This document shows positions 1 to 11,400 of a DNA stretch of 64,000 nucleotides, in pieces; position 1 is the first letter of the stretch; each line of letters opens with the position of its first letter. This DNA is from Sipunculus nudus (taxonomy: Eukaryota > Annelida > Sipuncula > Golfingiida > Sipunculidae): the NCBI GenBank assembly GCA_026874595.1, contig CM049317.1:60052618-60116617 (forward strand), in the 5' to 3' direction. The notes beneath the pieces are model-generated. The model was not told where the DNA came from. It saw only the letters and a list, made by a program, of their open reading frames with translations, and searched no databases. The translations under genes and the position numbers were made by a program.

Positions 1-3000
1 ATATAACTATCCTTTACCTGGAAGCTAAGAGAGTGGTAAGTACGCTCTACTTGCAATGATATATATATAGACCACTAGAGATTTCTTGCAAGCAATGTAT
101 GATTAAGCCACAAAGTATGGAGAATTTAACCAGGGGCATAAAGCACAGAGTGGAGCCAAACCATGGACAGGGGTAAATTGACCAACCACTAGTCTTATGA
201 TTGGATCCCTGGGAGCTATGGGTCCAATGTAAAGCCATACTCAAGTGTTCACCACGGAGATGGAAGACGCTCTTCACATCCGCGTATTGATCTCAGCTTG
301 GGACATTCAGCAAAGGCTCCAAACCTTGTCGGTGGGACTGTGACCCAAGAAAACTGCAGCCTAGCTCATCGATAACAATAATGCTATCTGCATTGCCTTG
401 GCTATCACTTGCTCAGTGCTCTCGGCTGCTGCTCGGAGCTTTATGTGCGCAATCAAACACGCTTGATTTTCATCATGTCACCTGTATTGTGTAACTATGC
501 AAACGTTTCTGCACCATAAAAAAGACATTGTTGAAATGGACCCCTTATAGCCACAGATTTCATGTGCATTAAACATGATCGCCAGAGAAACACTGAAATA
601 GCAATTCATAAAGTAAATTCATTTTACAGTCCATTCCCAAGGAAAATACCCATCAGTCATGTCTTGAAAATTAAAATTAATGCCAGTAGTGACTGCACAT
701 ATATACCCTATTTATAATAATGCATCCTATATTTTTTTCTCACAGATAAAGCATGTCACAGATTCAGATTGCTAAATAAATCTGTTAAAATAAACCTCCT
801 TATTGAATCCCAATATATTTCAAACAGTATGTTGAATTTATATTGAGAAATCCATCAACAAAAATGTTCCTGCAAAAATAAAACAAAAGTGCTGAAATGA
901 CACTCTACAATATATATGCAAAGATATCATAATAATCAACCAAGCTTTTTATTCAATGGTTGGAACTCCACATTAATTGGATTGTATATATCAGTAAAAT
1001 GATAAGAGCACAAATCATTTCTTTCAATTTCATTTCTAACCTTGAAACAAGTTTTAACTTATAACAGCACAAAATACACGAACAACAGTTATAAAATGCA
1101 GTCATGTTGCTTGATATATAAATATACAATGAAGGTTCCATATAACCATCTTGCATACCATCCTATGAATTTTGTCTCTTCTAAAGATCTCTCTCACTCT
1201 CTGTCTCTCACACACACACTCACAAACTACACAAACACCAATTCACAACAAACACGGCTGGTTAACTGACAATACTGACAGAAGAATGAGCTAGTCAGCA
1301 GATTTAATGATTCACTAAGTTGTTTTTTTAGGAAAATAATATGGATATTTAAATATTTAAAATATTATCGCACATTTGGAGGATCCAGAGACAGACAAAC
1401 AGAGAAAATCATATTTGCAAACTTCAGAAATTCAGCATCTTTTAATTTTATGGTTGAACATTCAGGCTCACCTACAGGAGTAAAGCATATAAATTTATGT
1501 ATGTAATCATAGTCAAATACAGTTATAAAATGACCTTACTGTTTTTACAGTACGGACACTCCAACAGACAAACAAATGACAAAGGATAGAGAGCAGAACG
1601 CAATCTCAAACCCAACACTAAAATGCAGGAGTAACAAGGAAAGTGAAGAGCAAGCACGAGTGAAAACATTCCCTCCTTCGCTGAAAAAAAAAAAGAAAAA
1701 TCATTAAGAAAAGCATAACCTCCTTGCAAGAGATAAAGTGAGATAAAAACAAACTCTGGTGAAAGCTTTACCTCCTTGCTGGAGATTCTGAACACCAGTG
1801 AAACATAGCTGTTTGATGGAGATTCTGATCAAAAGCACACTGAAAACATTTCCTCAATGCTGGAGATAAAGAACAAAATTGTTTTAGTAATTTCTTTGCA
1901 ACAGGGGAAAACTGACCAACACTGACAAAAACATTAACTTTTCACTGGAGAAAGCAATAAACACTAGTGGAAACATTTACCTCCTTGCACTGGTAATTAA
2001 TGAAGGTAATTATTATATAAACACTGGCAAAAACATAACTTCCTGCCATAGATACTGTAAAAACCCCAATAAAACATTTATGGGAGGCTGTGAAGTGTAT
2101 TCTCCATTTTGACAACTTAAATTATAAACAACAGACCCTCAGCTTGACAGCATCTCCTGTTTTAGATATAACAAAGCTTTGGCCAGAAAGGTCAAATACT
2201 CTGTTATGGTATTAAATTACCATTATGGCCTTACAATTTGATACAGCAAGGTCGAAGCCATTCCCAAGACATATTTAATTTTATGATAAAGGCATCTGCT
2301 CACCGACAAAAAAGATCACTTATGAGACACGGATGTGCGTATATGTATTAACATATAAACTAAAGATGAATATTTTATTTCTGTTACGACTAGGGGTCAA
2401 CAAACCAAAATTGACAACAGACCACAACCGTGAATAATTCTGTGTGTTAAGCACCGTAAGATCATGTCAGGGTTAACATATGCTGTATCCTTTTGAGGGC
2501 ATGACGACTGATGCACCAGAAATGTCATAAACCTGTGCATTACACTACAAAATTAATGACCCTTAGGTTGTTGGTATACAAAGGTCTCCTCCTTCAATGT
2601 GTTTCATGGCGGTTTCCACACATTTAACACTCTCTGCACACTACTGATGTGCATTCAGGCGACTCTGTTTTTCATGGTTACAATCCAGGCAACCCAGTTT
2701 TTCATGGTTACAGATTTAATATGCTGTGACCTAATGTCCACATGTCCACTTTGTCATGAGTTTAATAAGAGTCACATAAAGGGGCCCAATAAGGATGGCA
2801 ATCCTACACCGCTTGGGAGACTGAACGTGGGTAATGACATCAGATATTAAATTACACTGTTGTACATCATTATCAGGATGCTGTTGCTTGACCACTTCCT
2901 TGGCCATTATTGGGATTTCATTTTATTTCTGATAATTATAATATCTCAAAAGTGGCTTATTTTACATATCACATTATAATTATTACTGATTTTTATTTCT

Positions 3001-4700
3001 CTACTGAGAAAAAAAATAAATTTTCTTCAACACAGTAAATAACAAACTAGTTTGGATCCACTTTATTTTTTATTGGCAAAGTATTACATTAAAGTTATTG
3101 AATATTTTATACAACGCTACATAATTATATTAATAAAATAAATAGTTGTAAAATGCACATGTATAAGAACCAAATAAATTACAAAACTCCCATCAGGTCT
3201 CATAATGTAAAACAAATCATTTGGTGTAAACGCTTAAAGAAAAAATATTTTAAAATGAATTATTACATTTTTCACCAGTTAAATACTTCAAAAAGGTTCA
3301 CATTTTTTTCTTATTAACAGTGATTAATTTATGACTAACAGTGCCTAGATAATGTCTACTGCAGTAGAATAAGTAATAGCAACTATGAGAGAGAAAAAGA
3401 AACCAGCTATTATTTAAGGTAGGGTGTTATTTAAACAGTGCGCATAGTAAAAGAGGGAAGTTCTAGTACATCCATGTGGTCATGCCTGGTGCACAGATAT
3501 CTAAATGTATGCATTGCTAGGTCGAGCTGACAACAGATTTGTTTAATGCTAAAACGTCTCACTCCAGCAACCACAGACAGTCTTAATGATATTTATCACA
3601 TTTCCTTGACAACCCACAAGTCAAGTTTTACTTCTAGGTCAAACATTTTGACATTCAGCCTGAGCCCATCATTTTTCATTTCCGTTTTAAAGTACAAAAT
3701 CAATGTAGCATTATATTGTACCTGGATTTCTAGTTTGGCATTCATGGAAAACTGTTATTCTTTCAACTATTTGATAAAGTTGCTCAATGTAAATGTACAA
3801 CTGTACATGATTTATAACTCAATTATGTGAAACAGCACATTATTAACAAATATATACATATGTTTACATTTTCCGTGATTGGCATGAAAATAAAATGTAA
3901 AGTTAATCACTAATTTAATATTTAACAATTTTATTGACAAATCTATTAATTTTAGGCCTTTTACTTAATCAAATGAATAGGACTCCTACACAGTTAAAAA
4001 AACTCATATTAACTTAACATGGGCAATCAGAAATAATGATTTTTAAAAAAAATTTACAAATGTATGGTTAAATCAATCAAACTTATAATTATTTATCTAA
4101 TAACTGCAAGATCTGTAAATTTATGTCTGACTGACTAATTACTATGGATTCATGAATATTGTTAAACCAAGTATCAATTTATAAATACATCATGAAAACT
4201 GCATTGACTGATATTATGAATAAAAAAGTATTAAACATTTGTACCACCTCTCACAGCTGCGTATTCCATGCAAATTATTTCAGAGTACAAATTGTCCACT
4301 TAAATTCCATCATTTACGGTTTTAAATTCCATCATCTACGGTAACACAACAAACTCCTGCGCGCACCAACGCTGGTCATAAATCCATTAGAAACGACGTG
4401 AAAACACATTCTATGAAAGCACAATATTCATTTTCCTTGATTTCTCTTTGATAACAGTATCCATATAAGATCCTTTCGGACATCGGCTTGCTCCGTCCAT
4501 CCAGTGGTCGGCGTCCAGTAGCACGTTTACAATTATAACGTGCGCGTTTCTTCATTGAAAAACACCATATTTTATCTTGGTTCCAACGTTGGCTGACAGT
4601 CGGTCGGCGAGGTTTTGGGGTATATGAAAGGATGATATGAAAATGCTGGTTTGTTGGCACCTGGGGTAGGATAGGCCTAAGGTTTAGGTAGGGGGTTATG
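1..4700. other. AT-rich intergenic region without recognised gene
   Basis: No open frame longer than about 95 codons and no recognisable protein motif on either strand. The sequence is strongly AT-rich with short homopolymers, a CT/CA simple tract near 1185-1230, a two-copy 20-base repeat near 4300-4340 and a decayed repeat block at 1660-2060. If a minus-strand gene starts near 5000, this could be its first intron, but nothing here proves that. Confidence 0.6.
1660..2060. repeat. Decayed tandem repeat, about 60-80 bp units
   Basis: The phrases ACACTGG/AGTGAAAACATT, (T)ACCTCCTTGC and TGGAGAT(A/T) recur in the same order at least five times with many substitutions and indels. This looks like an old, degraded minisatellite or the inside of a decayed tandem-bearing element. 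Exact unit length cannot be fixed by eye. Confidence 0.5.
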
Positions 4701-4877
4701 AGGCACCATTAAATGTTGACACAACACGACCTAAGTGAACAGCTGGGAAAGATGGGTGAGGGAGAACCTCTGAGCTGGCGGGGAACTGGGGTTGCAGCGA
4801 CGGCAAGCAAGCATTGGACATTCAGCGATGCTACGGGTTGGTTAGGGCTATTAGGAATAAAATGAGTGAACACATAC

Positions 4878-4996
4878 CTGATTTGGACAGCAGAGAGGGT
4901 AGGAGCGAGGAATAGCGGGTTACGATGTCTGGGATAGTCTGGAGCACACAAGGGATCAGTCAAAAGCAGGAGAGTGCATTGGAAGACGGGCCTCAT
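4878..4996 (-). other. Candidate first exon of a divergent minus-strand gene
   Basis: On the minus strand an ATG at 4996 opens a frame beginning MRPVFQCTLLLLTDPLCAPD and meets a near-ideal donor CAG/GTATGTG, with the exon ending at 4878. A GC-box-like GGGGCGG lies about 25-30 bp upstream of the ATG on that strand, and the surrounding 4880-5040 is more CpG-rich than the rest of the left end. I do not recognise the peptide; the exon could be non-coding 5' UTR or chance. Confidence 0.25.
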
Positions 4997-4999
4997 GCG

Positions 5000-5420
5000 C
5001 TCGCCGAGCTGTCAGACTGTGCTCCGCCCCTCCGCAAGGTAAACAAAACATAGTCCCAAATAAAAAAAAGAGAATCCATCCATCATTTGAAGAATATTTT
5101 GTATAAATACCAGATGTTACCTTATGAATATATCACTTGATATATTGAGGACGATATTCACGTACTGTTGTGCCGGTTTTATGTAGATAATGAATGTTGC
5201 AGTACGGTGTGTAGGAATATATTATAATCAAAGATAACGGTGTTCATGACCCCAACTGGCCTCAAGTTAACGGGGGTCAGTAGATCATGTGACATAACAA
5301 AATGGCAGCGCTCATAGCCAAGGGTTGTTGTGACAGCTAGGCTAAGGAGTAAGGTTATCACGTTCGTAAAACGCATTAACTGTTTATGAGAAAGAGCAGT
5401 TTTGCTGACAGGGGAGCAAA
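5000..5420. promoter_or_regulatory. Putative (bidirectional) promoter region of MOCOS
   Basis: This is the segment directly upstream of the inferred MOCOS start. It holds a GC box (CTCCGCCCCTCC near 5020-5032), an E-box-like TCATGTGAC (5285-5293) and a YY1-like AAAATGGCAGC (5299-5309), and has more CpG than flanking DNA. No canonical TATA box was identified at a fixed distance. The placement is inferred from the exon 1 call and composition only. Confidence 0.35.
5302..5340 (+). other. Possible upstream ORF in the MOCOS leader
   Basis: ATG at 5302 in a good initiation context (AAAATGGCA) opens a 12-codon frame, MAALIAKGCCDS, ending at TAG 5338-5340, 80 bases before the inferred MOCOS ATG. It would act as a uORF only if transcription starts upstream of 5302. 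The same bases resemble a YY1 site (AAAATGGCAGC), so the match may be a DNA motif rather than a reading frame. Confidence 0.25.
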
Positions 5421-5463
5421 ATGGACCAGGCTACAAGAGATCAGGAATTCGTGCATGCGAAAG
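5421..5463 (+). CDS. MOCOS: MOCOS exon 1 (inferred start exon)
   Basis: A short coding exon: ATG at 5421, peptide MDQATRDQEFVHAK, then one base of a Gly codon before the donor GTACAT. It was chosen for three reasons. It ends in phase 1, exactly what exon 2 needs (G plus GG gives Gly). It places EF-x4-G directly before the conserved VY(L/V)DH motif, as in vertebrate MOCOS, where EF-S-R-L-A-G precedes TVYLDH. It also lies just downstream of a promoter-like segment. An in-frame TGA at 5406 means the ATG at 5421 is the first usable start in this frame. The N-terminus is much shorter than the roughly 45 residues before this motif in the human protein. A different upstream exon remains possible; a transcript would decide. 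Confidence 0.6.
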
Positions 5464-8400
5464 GTACATGCATTCAACGGTATTCGCGATAATCGCAAGT
5501 TTTTTGGACTGTACGTTCTTTGGACCAAGTTTGGGCGAAACAATGTACCGCAACACTAGTTTACTCACTCACATTTTAAAGTTATCTATCACAATCAGTG
5601 ACACGTATCGGTGTCACTGACAGTACCCTTCAAAACAAACTCTTTGTTTCCCTGAGGCTGATCCGTGTTATGTAATTATCATCTGTCCACGGGGGCGTCA
5701 AAAAAGACGGGGGATGGGGGTGTTTTATCCCCCCCCCCCCCCCCCCGTTTAACCAAAGGGGATAGTTATTGTAATCATCCCCCTGACATTTAGATGATAA
5801 AATTATAGTTGGGAAATGAAATATATTAAAGATTAGAATTACAGACTGGCTGCATCTTTATGAGTTAATATGAAATAATATGTTTCTAATCACGGTACTT
5901 ATTTTTAGAATTAATTTTTACTGAAACGTTTTTCTTTAGATAACAGTCCAGCACCTGTGTGTCATCCCCCCCCCCCCCCCCCACCCTTAAAGATAAATTG
6001 ATGCCACAGTCAACCCAACAACTTTTTAGTCGCATAAATCAAAATTTACCTCAGACTAACCTGTTAAATGCAACTGTGCACCATTAACTTAGCATATATA
6101 TTGGATCATTTTATTTGACATCATCACTGGTGACAGTACAACCTATATAATTGTCACATTTATTCTATAAAATTTGCTCATATTTCTTTATTTTGATGTA
6201 CACTTGAAAAAGCTGTAGACAAAGCCCTGTTCAATTATGATTAACAGCAGTCCAGAACTGGATGCCTTTACAAGCAACCACTGCCCTCTTTCCCCTAGGC
6301 CCAGCCTGTCACAGCCACCAAATATATCTGAGAGTACATTTGAGTCACCACCCCATATATGCACTTGGAAGGGATTCTAAGCTCAGTATGATCTGTGTTT
6401 AAAAAAAAGGCAAAAACCCATCCATATCTCAGTTATCACATTTTTTAAAGGCAAAATTATAGTATGATAAGCTAATTGCATAAATTCTCAGTTGAAATAT
6501 GTCTATAACCCTTATAAAACAGGACCAGATGCTGCTTTTTAGGCCGTCCTTAAAAAATTCTTTGTAGGGGCCAACCCGTAGAGTATTTAGATTTTTGACT
6601 TTTTTTAACTAGTCTGCAATTTTATTTCGGTATGATCTGCCCCAAGCGCACCTGGGCCTGTAAAATCTGTCTTCATGTGCTAGGAAAAAAGCCCCTCTAT
6701 AGGCCTAACATTCATGATGCTCTTAATTCCCATAATGAAAGATATTACCCGACGTTGCTGATCGTTTAATTTGATCCTTAAAATTAGTCTGATTGTATGT
6801 GGAAGGATCGTGCGTGAGAGGAGAATACCTGCTGGGGAAACGCAGGTACAGTTTCACAGATAATCGCATATTTCTTTAATAATTGCAAATATTTGTCTGA
6901 ACGGATTAATAATCGATCATCAATTGGTTTGCTCAAACTGATGATCGATTATGAAAAAGGAACCGACTCCCACCACTAAGTACCACCCATGTCTTCTTAG
7001 ACCAAATACACAATAAGAAGAGGAAAATGCACTTACAGTTGCAATATGTTGCAGTTGTATTGAAAATAAGACACTTTTTCTATGGTGAAGTAGTTTTAAT
7101 GTCACCCCATCAAATAACCGATAAATACAATTGTAACGTGGTTAAGCACTACTTATCTCTATATATGGGGAGGTGAAGAAACTGTCATATGTTAATGGTG
7201 CAAGAAGTTTCATCGCTGCAGGCAGCTAAGCCCGTCAGTGTCCAGCAAAGGAGTGACAGATTTGGTGAAGACAGACCTACCAGCCTCATCTGATGGCCAA
7301 TAGAAACTGAATGTCATTTCTGTTACAGGTCGGGGGGGGGGGGGGAGTACATAAGTGGGATTCTTTGTAATAATGAGACAGTCAGTGTCCAGTTCTGGAC
7401 TAGATTCATTGAAAACAGTCCAGTTAGTTTAACATGAAGACAATCAAGTTTTCACAAAATTAGGCATCATTTTCTCAGACTGATTAAGATCATTTATAAA
7501 TCTATTTTGTGATTTTTTACTTTAATTGTTCCCTTAAAGAATGACAGTCAGGATAATGAATACTCACCTACCGGTTTAGTACAGCTATCATGTTCCTGAG
7601 TCCAAAATTCTCTGTCTGTTTTAACCCAAAGATACCTACATGTGTTCATATGGATATGTCTATTTCAGGATTACTAACAATTTCCAATTTGTCATTTGTA
7701 GGTGTGACATTCCTAGATGATTTTCAATGAATATTACATGGTTTCTTTCCATTATATTTCCTTCTTAACAATCACAGGTACTTACAGTAAGAACAAATAG
7801 TGTTCAGATCCTATTAGAAATATCAAATTAATTTTGTCTGTGATAAATAATACCATTTCTTTTAGAAATTTTGAATTTTAATTCTTTTCAGGTATTGTGT
7901 AAAATATTTCCTAACAATAAAGCAGGATATATGCTAATTTGACTCTTGCTTGGTTGTTAATAAAGACGTGACGTTTATATGTCAGGTGTTGGATTGACAC
8001 TGATATACTCGTGTAATGTTGTAGGTTCAAGGTACACTGCCAGTGTTCTCTCTGCTTGTTCATACTTGATGATCAATTAAGAATTAGTATGCATGCACCT
8101 GTTATCTCAAGTAATACACTGATACAAGTTTCAAAGTTAAATATGTTTCAGCAGGTATAGAAATATGTAAGTAACAGTACAGGTGATATTTGGGTCAAGT
8201 TGGAGATGAAAGTTGCTGTTCAAAGTATCAGATCTGCTTGTGTTTGATACTCTATACATTATCATTCCTTTTTCATTATCATTTAATTATTATATTTCCA
8301 TTGGTTGGCACCTGTAGGTATTAAGTTTTTTTTGCAGTTGGTAGGATAAATTCTAATATTAAAAGGGAAACCATTTTATGGTACTGTTACTGTGTAAATT

Positions 8401-11400
8401 TGATTTTTACTCCACTTTCATACATACATACATGTCACAGAACTATAGCTGCCTTAGATCTGGCAGGTCTAACTAACCTGTAATGCAAAGTTAATGAACT
8501 GTGACACACATTTTTTGTCAGATTGAATGATACACTCTTGTTTTGTATTTTGATGATGGTTTCATATTAACAATCTTTATGAAAGGTAAAATTCATATTA
8601 TAGCAAAAATAACTACAGTTTTTGCTGAGCTCTGTAAGATGCTAGGGCCCTGTATGGGGCGGGTTTTGACCCACAGGCCACAGGCCCCTGCTTAGGATTC
8701 TTAGTGCACAAAAGACACAAAATTTTTATTATTAACTGATTATAATCAGGATCTGGTGAACTGAGGTATGTGGGTAGTGTCTGGGAGCTTTCTCATTATC
8801 AAAAATATTTTAGTTATACTCTTTCTCAGGGCTTTCAGGAATATTGGGGTGAGCATCTGTGACACTCGAAATCTCTTTGGAAACGATTGATTCTGGTTGT
8901 GTAAGCGTCTGATCAGGATTGAGTGGATGACTCTGGATCACAGCTGGCTTTTGCAGCAGTCACTGACCATTGTAGACTACATCAGAAAAACAACTAAAAA
9001 ATGTAATCACTGTGCTGAAAAGTGATTCATATATTTCATTATAATCAAATAATTATATAAAGACATGGCATCTAATAATTATAATGATACAGTTATGAAG
9101 TATTATAAAAGATGTAACTTTTTGTAACTTTTCAAAATCGGACTCTCTCAGGACACTCCAAAATTCCTGTGACCCTCATATTATGGCTTTTGCAGCTCAA
9201 ACTCTCCATTTTTTCTTCCTGTTGAAAGCCCTGAATTTTTTTTTATTTGACAGGGATTGTCTATGTTGACCATGGAGGAGCTACATTATATGCAAGGAGC
9301 CAGCTGGATGCTGTCCATGAAGATTTGACCTCCCATCTGTTTGGCAACCCGCATAGTGGTAACCCAAGCAGCCTGGCCACCGCAGAGAAAGTTGAACAAG
9401 TGAGGAACAGGTTAGTAGTTAATTTTACAATTAAAATTAGTTTAAACTTAAAGCCAGCTATTCACCTGCCTATGTGTAGTGTTTATATGTGACCCAGCTT
9501 ATTTATATCAATGAACTTTATGAAATTCTTGCTGAGAAAGGTTTTTTTTAATGTCTGTGCGATGGATGTATGGACTTGTTTATCTACAAACTGATAGTAA
9601 ACACAGAACATGCGTCTGTGTTGACAAACAGAAAAATCATGTAAACAAAGGTGGTTAGTGGTAAATGGCCAGATGTTGACAGATGATCTGTTGCAAAATG
9701 TCATTTGCAAAACTCTGCTTCTTCTAGTTTGCTTCAAGATGAAGTTGTTGAATGTCTTTGGATTATTTTGATATGGTCCCCACATGTTATAAATATGTAG
9801 ATATAAACAAAGAAAACAGCCTGCAAACAGGCCTATTCTTATAAAGGGTTCAAGGGATTATCTTGACTTTATAGACATCAAATGTTGGTATATGCCCCTT
9901 TCACACAAAAATTAACCTTCAGGCCTATAGCCATGAATACATTACTCAGTTGGCATTTATACTGGATTGGTCATCCTACTTGAGTCATGACACAAATCAG
10001 GTGGTGAAATACACTGCAACAACCATCCATCCTGTTGCATCAGTTGAGTATCATGGTAAATGTGAACTGGCGAACCAAAGTATGGATCCATCTCTGTAGT
10101 AACAAGTCATACGGGATGTTGCTTACAAGTTGGCAGTTATCCAGTAACCTGTGCAAAACATGTTTTGATTCGTGCAATCAGAAATTCAACAAATACACAG
10201 CTGGATTTACCAATAGGGTGAGTTACATCAGGATTATTCTCCCACATGTAATGTGTTGTTAAAAAGTACATAAATATATTTAACGATTGGTCTGGTTCAT
10301 TTTAAGTGACAGTGTACCTGTTGATCATGAGGCATTGCTAAAAAAGTAGAAAAAATTTGCATCTCAAGCTTTGCAGTGCAGTTCCTGGTATTACTAAGCA
10401 TGTCACTCGGACATCTTAATAGACTCTCATATATCAGTGGGTCAGAATAGCACTACCTCAGACCAACATGTTGTATCCATTAATTGAATAACCCTAGAAC
10501 AATTATGTGTAATTATGTACATATCAAGAACACAGCCTTCCCAGTGGACTAGTCATTCACCAGAGGGAGCTAGTACCCAAGATTGTGATTCTGTAAAACT
10601 GTATGGTTTATAAATGTATTTTTTACTATTAATCTGTATTATATTTATTGAATCTGGTTAGAAGCACATCAGATTATGAATATTATTGCAAATCTGTTAT
10701 TTTATAATTTTTGGGAGACACCTCATCAGAGACATACAAACAAATAGAGGTGAACACATTGCCTCCTGCCGACCCACAGAGTAATAACCAGTTTACCTTT
10801 AGATCTTTCCACTTTCTGTGAAGCTGAACATGATGATATTTCATGATTTTGTATTATTAAAGTCATTACTGTATCAGTATTGAAGTTTAAATTTGCACCC
10901 AAATTCTTAAAACGGGTATTTTCTACATTACTAGATATAAATAAGATAAGTCTGTCTTATTTTCTTTTCATGACATCTGATAGTGAAATAATTCTGCCAT
11001 ACTTCAAATACAAATTTTACTGCTAAATACATATTTCAACATCATGCATCAAAGATATATTGCTAAAGTGAGAAGATTCAGTTAAGTGTTATTTTCATTA
11101 GTGTTACCTTGATGAATTTCTTGAGCTTAGATGTAGCAAAAATATATGTAATAAAAAAATAAATTGTTGAATAAATTTTAATGAAATATTTATTTTATAT
11201 TTTATATTTTCTATTTTCATTTATGACTTAAACTGAAGTGGGACAACTTTTTAAGACATTAACAGAAAAGAAGTTCCTGGTCTTGGGTAGCTTCTGTAAA
11301 ATTAGGCACAGAATTTCCTGTTTATAATGCAAATTTGCTTAACATATTTGTATCTGTAAAATAAAAAAATAAAAAAAACAAATACACACTAAATTTCCTG

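Larger units (their letters stand above)
5464..9253 (+). other. MOCOS intron 1
   Basis: 3.8 kb, GTACAT to CAG. It holds two long poly-C runs (5729-5746 and 5966-5982), a 14-base G run at 7332-7345, and a hAT-like MITE at the 3' end (8827-9233). No coding exon was recognised inside. Its extent depends on the exon 1 call. Confidence 0.55.

Noticed and set aside
5179-5376. Minus-strand 65-codon frame with a signal-peptide-like start
   Set aside because: It overlaps the putative promoter, has no donor or homologue, and hydrophobic starts of this length arise by chance.
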